Shown here: in pieces, positions 41,489 to 43,580 of the stretch | Position numbering within the stretch: the stretch's first letter is position 1 | How the letters are laid out: each line of letters starts with the position of its first letter | DNA from: Alysiella sp. | Lineage (GTDB): Bacteria; Pseudomonadota; Gammaproteobacteria; Burkholderiales; Neisseriaceae | Length of the DNA: 43,580 nucleotides | Assembly: GCF_030525755.1 (NCBI RefSeq) | Contig: NZ_JAUNEC010000008.1 | Location: 1-43,580 of the forward strand | Reading direction: 5' to 3' | Notes under the pieces: model-generated | The model's database searches: none | Told to the model about the DNA's origin: nothing | The model's input: the letters and a program-made list of their open reading frames with translations, nothing else | Made by a program: the position numbers and the translations under genes

Positions 41489-42032
41489 CATTTATCTCCA
41501 ATACAATTTAAAATACAATCATTTAAAATCAAACAAGACAATATGGTTGTTTCAAATTAAAATAGGACACAAATCAACAACAAGTGTCGTATACGCCCAG
41601 AACATAAGGGGATACTGCTGTAACGATTTGTATTTGAAACGACCATAACAACAGCCCATATAAGAAGCTGGAACAGCGATAAAATCATACGGCATTTTCA
41701 TGTGATATGCAGGTCATACACAAACTCTGAACAACAAAATAACCATTTGTTTTAAATAAATTTATCTTATAATGAATGCTTCCGCCTACCACTTACTGTA
41801 CCAATGATTGATTTTCAGGCAGCCTAGAAATAGTGTGTACAAGCCCCTTGCCTATGAAACCCATTTATTTTCAGGGCATTTTCAAACTTATTATCCCAAA
41901 TTCACGTTGCATAACAATTACCATTGCTTTGTCTGATTCATGTTAAAACGACCATCAATATTTTCAAAATTATCAAAATAATAATGTAACTGGGTTTAAT
42001 AAATCTCTGTTTTGAGAAAAACAAGGAAAATC
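41489..42032. other. AT-rich intergenic region before tadA
   Basis: No gene supported in this stretch. It contains a second TATGGTTGTTT inverted-repeat element (41542-41647), an uptake sequence at 41815-41826 and an isolated half-end (TTAAAACGACCAT near 41943). Confidence 0.55.
41542..41647. repeat. TATAGTCGTTT inverted-repeat element, copy 2
   Basis: The left end TATGGTTGTTTCAAATTAAA (41542) is inverted in the right end, which ends TATTTGAAACGACCATA (41647), with the TA at each end. The ~60-bp interior has AAGTGTCGTATACG and AACATAAGGGG, distantly like the Correia-like core. Confidence 0.65.
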
Positions 42033-42746
42033 ATGTTAAGTACACCACCTTTTGCCCCCAAAATTGCGCAAACTTTGGCCAGTTTAGGCATTGCCAACGC
42101 CGATGATGTGCGCCAAATCAATCCATGCCACGCGTTTTTGTTACTGAAACAATCACTTCATGGTGTTACACAAAGTGCGTTTTGGCAACTGGTAGGCATA
42201 GCAGAAAACATTGCGCCACATACTTTGTCGCCCGAACAACGCGCATTTTGGTTGGCGAAATTACGCAATTATCCCCCCGTTGCGGTGTTTCCGCCACCTG
42301 ATGAAATGGCGTTTTTCATGCGCCACGCTTTGCAACAAGCACATCAAGCCGCTAGATTGGGGGAAATTCCTGTTGGTGCGGTAGTGGTACGTGGTGGAGC
42401 AATCATCGCACAAGCCCACAATTTGTGTGTGTCGCAGCACAATGTGAGCCACCACGCGGAAATTTTGGCTTTGGCGCAGGCGGGTCAGGTATTACAAAAC
42501 TACCGCCTGAACGATTGCGATGTGTACATCACACTGGAACCGTGTGCGATGTGTGCCAGCGCAATCTTACAAGCGCGTGTACAGCGCGTGATTTTTGCCG
42601 CAAATGAACCGAAAATGGGCGCGGCAGGCAGTGTGTTAAATGTGTTTACGATGAAAAATATGAACGCCCACACCGCAATTTTGGGTGGTGTGTTGGCGGA
42701 CGAAGCAAGGCAGATTTTGCAGGACTTTTTCCAATCAAGACGTTGA
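42033..42746 (+). CDS. tadA: tRNA-adenosine deaminase TadA with N-terminal TfoX_C-like domain
   Basis: A 237-residue enzyme converting A34 to inosine in tRNA-Arg(ACG). The catalytic zinc residues are His141 and Glu143 (HAEILAL), and Cys171/Cys174 (PCAMC). The N-terminal 80 residues form a separate helical domain (PKIAQTLASLGIANADDVRQINPCHAFLLLKQ), like the C-terminal domain of TfoX/Sxy, a fusion also present in Neisseria TadA as I recall. AAGGAA lies 6 nt before ATG 42033. Typical stand-alone TadA is about 160 residues, so the extension is the notable feature. Confidence 0.95.
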   Translation: MLSTPPFAPKIAQTLASLGIANADDVRQINPCHAFLLLKQSLHGVTQSAFWQLVGIAENIAPHTLSPEQRAFWLAKLRNYPPVAVFPPPDEMAFFMRHALQQAHQAARLGEIPVGAVVVRGGAIIAQAHNLCVSQHNVSHHAEILALAQAGQVLQNYRLNDCDVYITLEPCAMCASAILQARVQRVIFAANEPKMGAAGSVLNVFTMKNMNAHTAILGGVLADEARQILQDFFQSRR

Positions 42747-42779
42747 TGCATTGGGTTTTAAATTAAAATCAGACAATGA

Positions 42780-42999
42780 GACAACCATATATTTTCAGGC
42801 TTTTCTATACCTTCGGCGTTGGCTCGATATCAAGTCTCGGTGATGTAACTCTTTTGTGCAAGCTTTCCATCACACTGAAATCCTACTCCTTCCCAAAACA
42901 CCCATTATCCAGAAGAAACAGCGTCAAGCACTACCAAAAAACAGTCTCCACTTCATCCCAGTCGTATTCAAGGTCGGTCATGGGTTTAATCATAAAGAT
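42780..42999 (-). pseudogene. Possible decayed small gene, family unknown
   Basis: From ATG 42981 (minus) the frame reads MTDLEYDWDEVETVFW then stop. A shifted frame continues VVLDAVSSG-stop-WVFWEGVGFQCDGKLAQKSY and ITET-stop-YRANAEGIEKPENIWL. The acidic, aromatic-rich look suggests a former coding region with a frameshift and two stops. It lies downstream of a 15-bp palindrome. Chance remains a serious alternative. Confidence 0.25.
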
Positions 43000-43010
43000 G
43001 ATGAAAATCA

Positions 43011-43061
43011 ATGATTGGTGTAAAACACAGTACAACTGCCACGATTTTTTACACCAATCAT
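43011..43061. repeat. 15-bp perfect inverted repeat
   Basis: ATGATTGGTGTAAAA (43011-43025) and TTTTACACCAATCAT (43047-43061) with a 21-nt spacer. It could be an operator, a hairpin or the ends of a vanished element. Confidence 0.85.
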
Positions 43062-43170
43062 ATTGATTAATAAAGAGAAAGTAGATAGTTTAAACACCCA
43101 CCCTTGATTTAGAGAAGGGATTTGTTGGTTTTACAAGCCAAGCCTCTTGCTTTCAGGCAGCTGAAGTCTT

Positions 43171-43580
43171 TTATTTCAAAACCATTTTCAAATATTTAGC
43201 CGTATGACTCGTTTTGTGTTTCGCCACCTGTTCAGGGCTGCCTGAAACCAAAATCGTGCCGCCCCCAGCGCCACCTTCCAGCCCCAAATCCACAATCCAA
43301 TCTGCCGTTTTAATCACATCTAAATTATGCTCAATAATCACAATGGAATTGCCTTTGCCTTTCAATCGTTGAATCACTTCCAACAATAAAGCGATGTCGG
43401 CAAAATGCAAACCTGTGGTCGGTTCATCCAAAATATACAAAGTGCGCCCTGTGTCGCGTTTGGACAATTCCAACGCCAATTTCACGCGCTGTGCCTCGCC
43501 ACCCGACAAAGTCGTGGCGGATTGCCCCAAACGAATGTAGCCCAAACCCACGTCCATCAGCGTTTGCAATTTGCGCGATA
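43171..43580 (-). CDS. uvrA: Excinuclease ABC subunit A, C-terminal part
   Basis: The last ~136 residues of UvrA; the gene continues beyond the window edge. The second ATPase domain shows SATTLSGGEAQRVKLALELSK (signature), TLYILDEPTTGLHFAD (Walker B) and IVIIEHNLDVIKTADWIVDLG (H-loop). UvrA recognises DNA lesions with UvrB in nucleotide excision repair. An uptake sequence near 43236 encodes SGSPEQ. Confidence 0.96.
   Translation of the reverse strand, partial: SRKLQTLMDVGLGYIRLGQSATTLSGGEAQRVKLALELSKRDTGRTLYILDEPTTGLHFADIALLLEVIQRLKGKGNSIVIIEHNLDVIKTADWIVDLGLEGGAGGGTILVSGSPEQVAKHKTSHTAKYLKMVLK

Larger units (their letters stand above)
42747..43170. other. Intergenic region with a perfect inverted repeat and decayed reading frame
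   Basis: No intact gene is supported. It has a half uptake sequence near 42793 (TTTTCAGGCTT), a 15-bp perfect inverted repeat at 43011-43061, and a short minus-strand frame (from 42981) giving MTDLEYDWDEVETVFW before a stop, with protein-like sequence continuing in another frame. Confidence 0.5.

Noticed and set aside
42776..43066. 96-codon plus-strand frame between tadA and uvrA
   Set aside because: Low-complexity translation with no motif; it runs through the palindrome and antisense to a more protein-like decayed frame.

Overview
The window is chromosomal DNA from a member of the Neisseriaceae. The main evidence is about sixty copies or near copies of the 12-mer AGGCTGCCTGAA (and its complement). 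This matches the DNA uptake sequence dialect described for Simonsiella and close relatives, not the Neisseria form ATGCCGTCTGAA. Orthologues of neisserial RmpM, PilC, a TfoX_C-TadA fusion and the small FKBP agree with this. A Simonsiella/Alysiella-like oral bacterium is the best guess; species cannot be fixed by eye.

Layout. 1-97 holds the end of a tRNA-Asn gene and its terminator. 139-3353 (minus) is a complete tryptophan-utilisation operon: promoter, a 25-codon TnaC-like leader peptide, a hairpin attenuator, tnaA and a tryptophan permease. ffh and pgk follow on the plus strand. 6298-12588 (minus) is a five-gene cluster that fits trans-4-hydroxy-L-proline catabolism: epimerase, FAD dehydrogenase, DapA-type deaminase, semialdehyde dehydrogenase and an amino-acid:cation symporter. 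A PAS-AraC regulator is divergent from it, with a 21-bp-spaced direct repeat between them. nth, a P-loop kinase, a D-2-hydroxyacid dehydrogenase, an FKBP, a nuclease fragment, tRNA-Thr, pepA, a frameshifted small gene, rnpB, tRNA-Pro(GGG), a MerR-like gene, ihfA, a TRIC-family membrane protein, secB, grxC and rmpM follow.

23048-28237 (plus) carries a CysB-type regulator, a coupled yihY-pdxA-rsxB set and xerD. 28415-31888 (minus) is a large pilC/pilY1 pilus adhesin. Then come tRNA-Ser, ftsEX, gdhA, slyD, a small Ala/Ser-rich lipoprotein, pcnB, dxr, a tRNA-Pro/Arg/His operon with a near-consensus promoter, tadA and the 3' part of uvrA.

The intergenic DNA is unusually structured. Inverted pairs of uptake sequences act as probable terminators at convergent gene ends. 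Five copies of a ~95-115 bp element resemble short Correia elements of Neisseria in their core but have different ends. Two further TA-bounded inverted-repeat elements (one apparently enclosing a Correia-like copy, plus others), an IS5-like miniature element and a small family built on GGTGCGTG/CACCCTAC also occur. The most notable points are the TnaC leader with an apparent intrinsic attenuator outside gammaproteobacteria, the complete hydroxyproline pathway with its regulator, and the Correia-like mobile elements.
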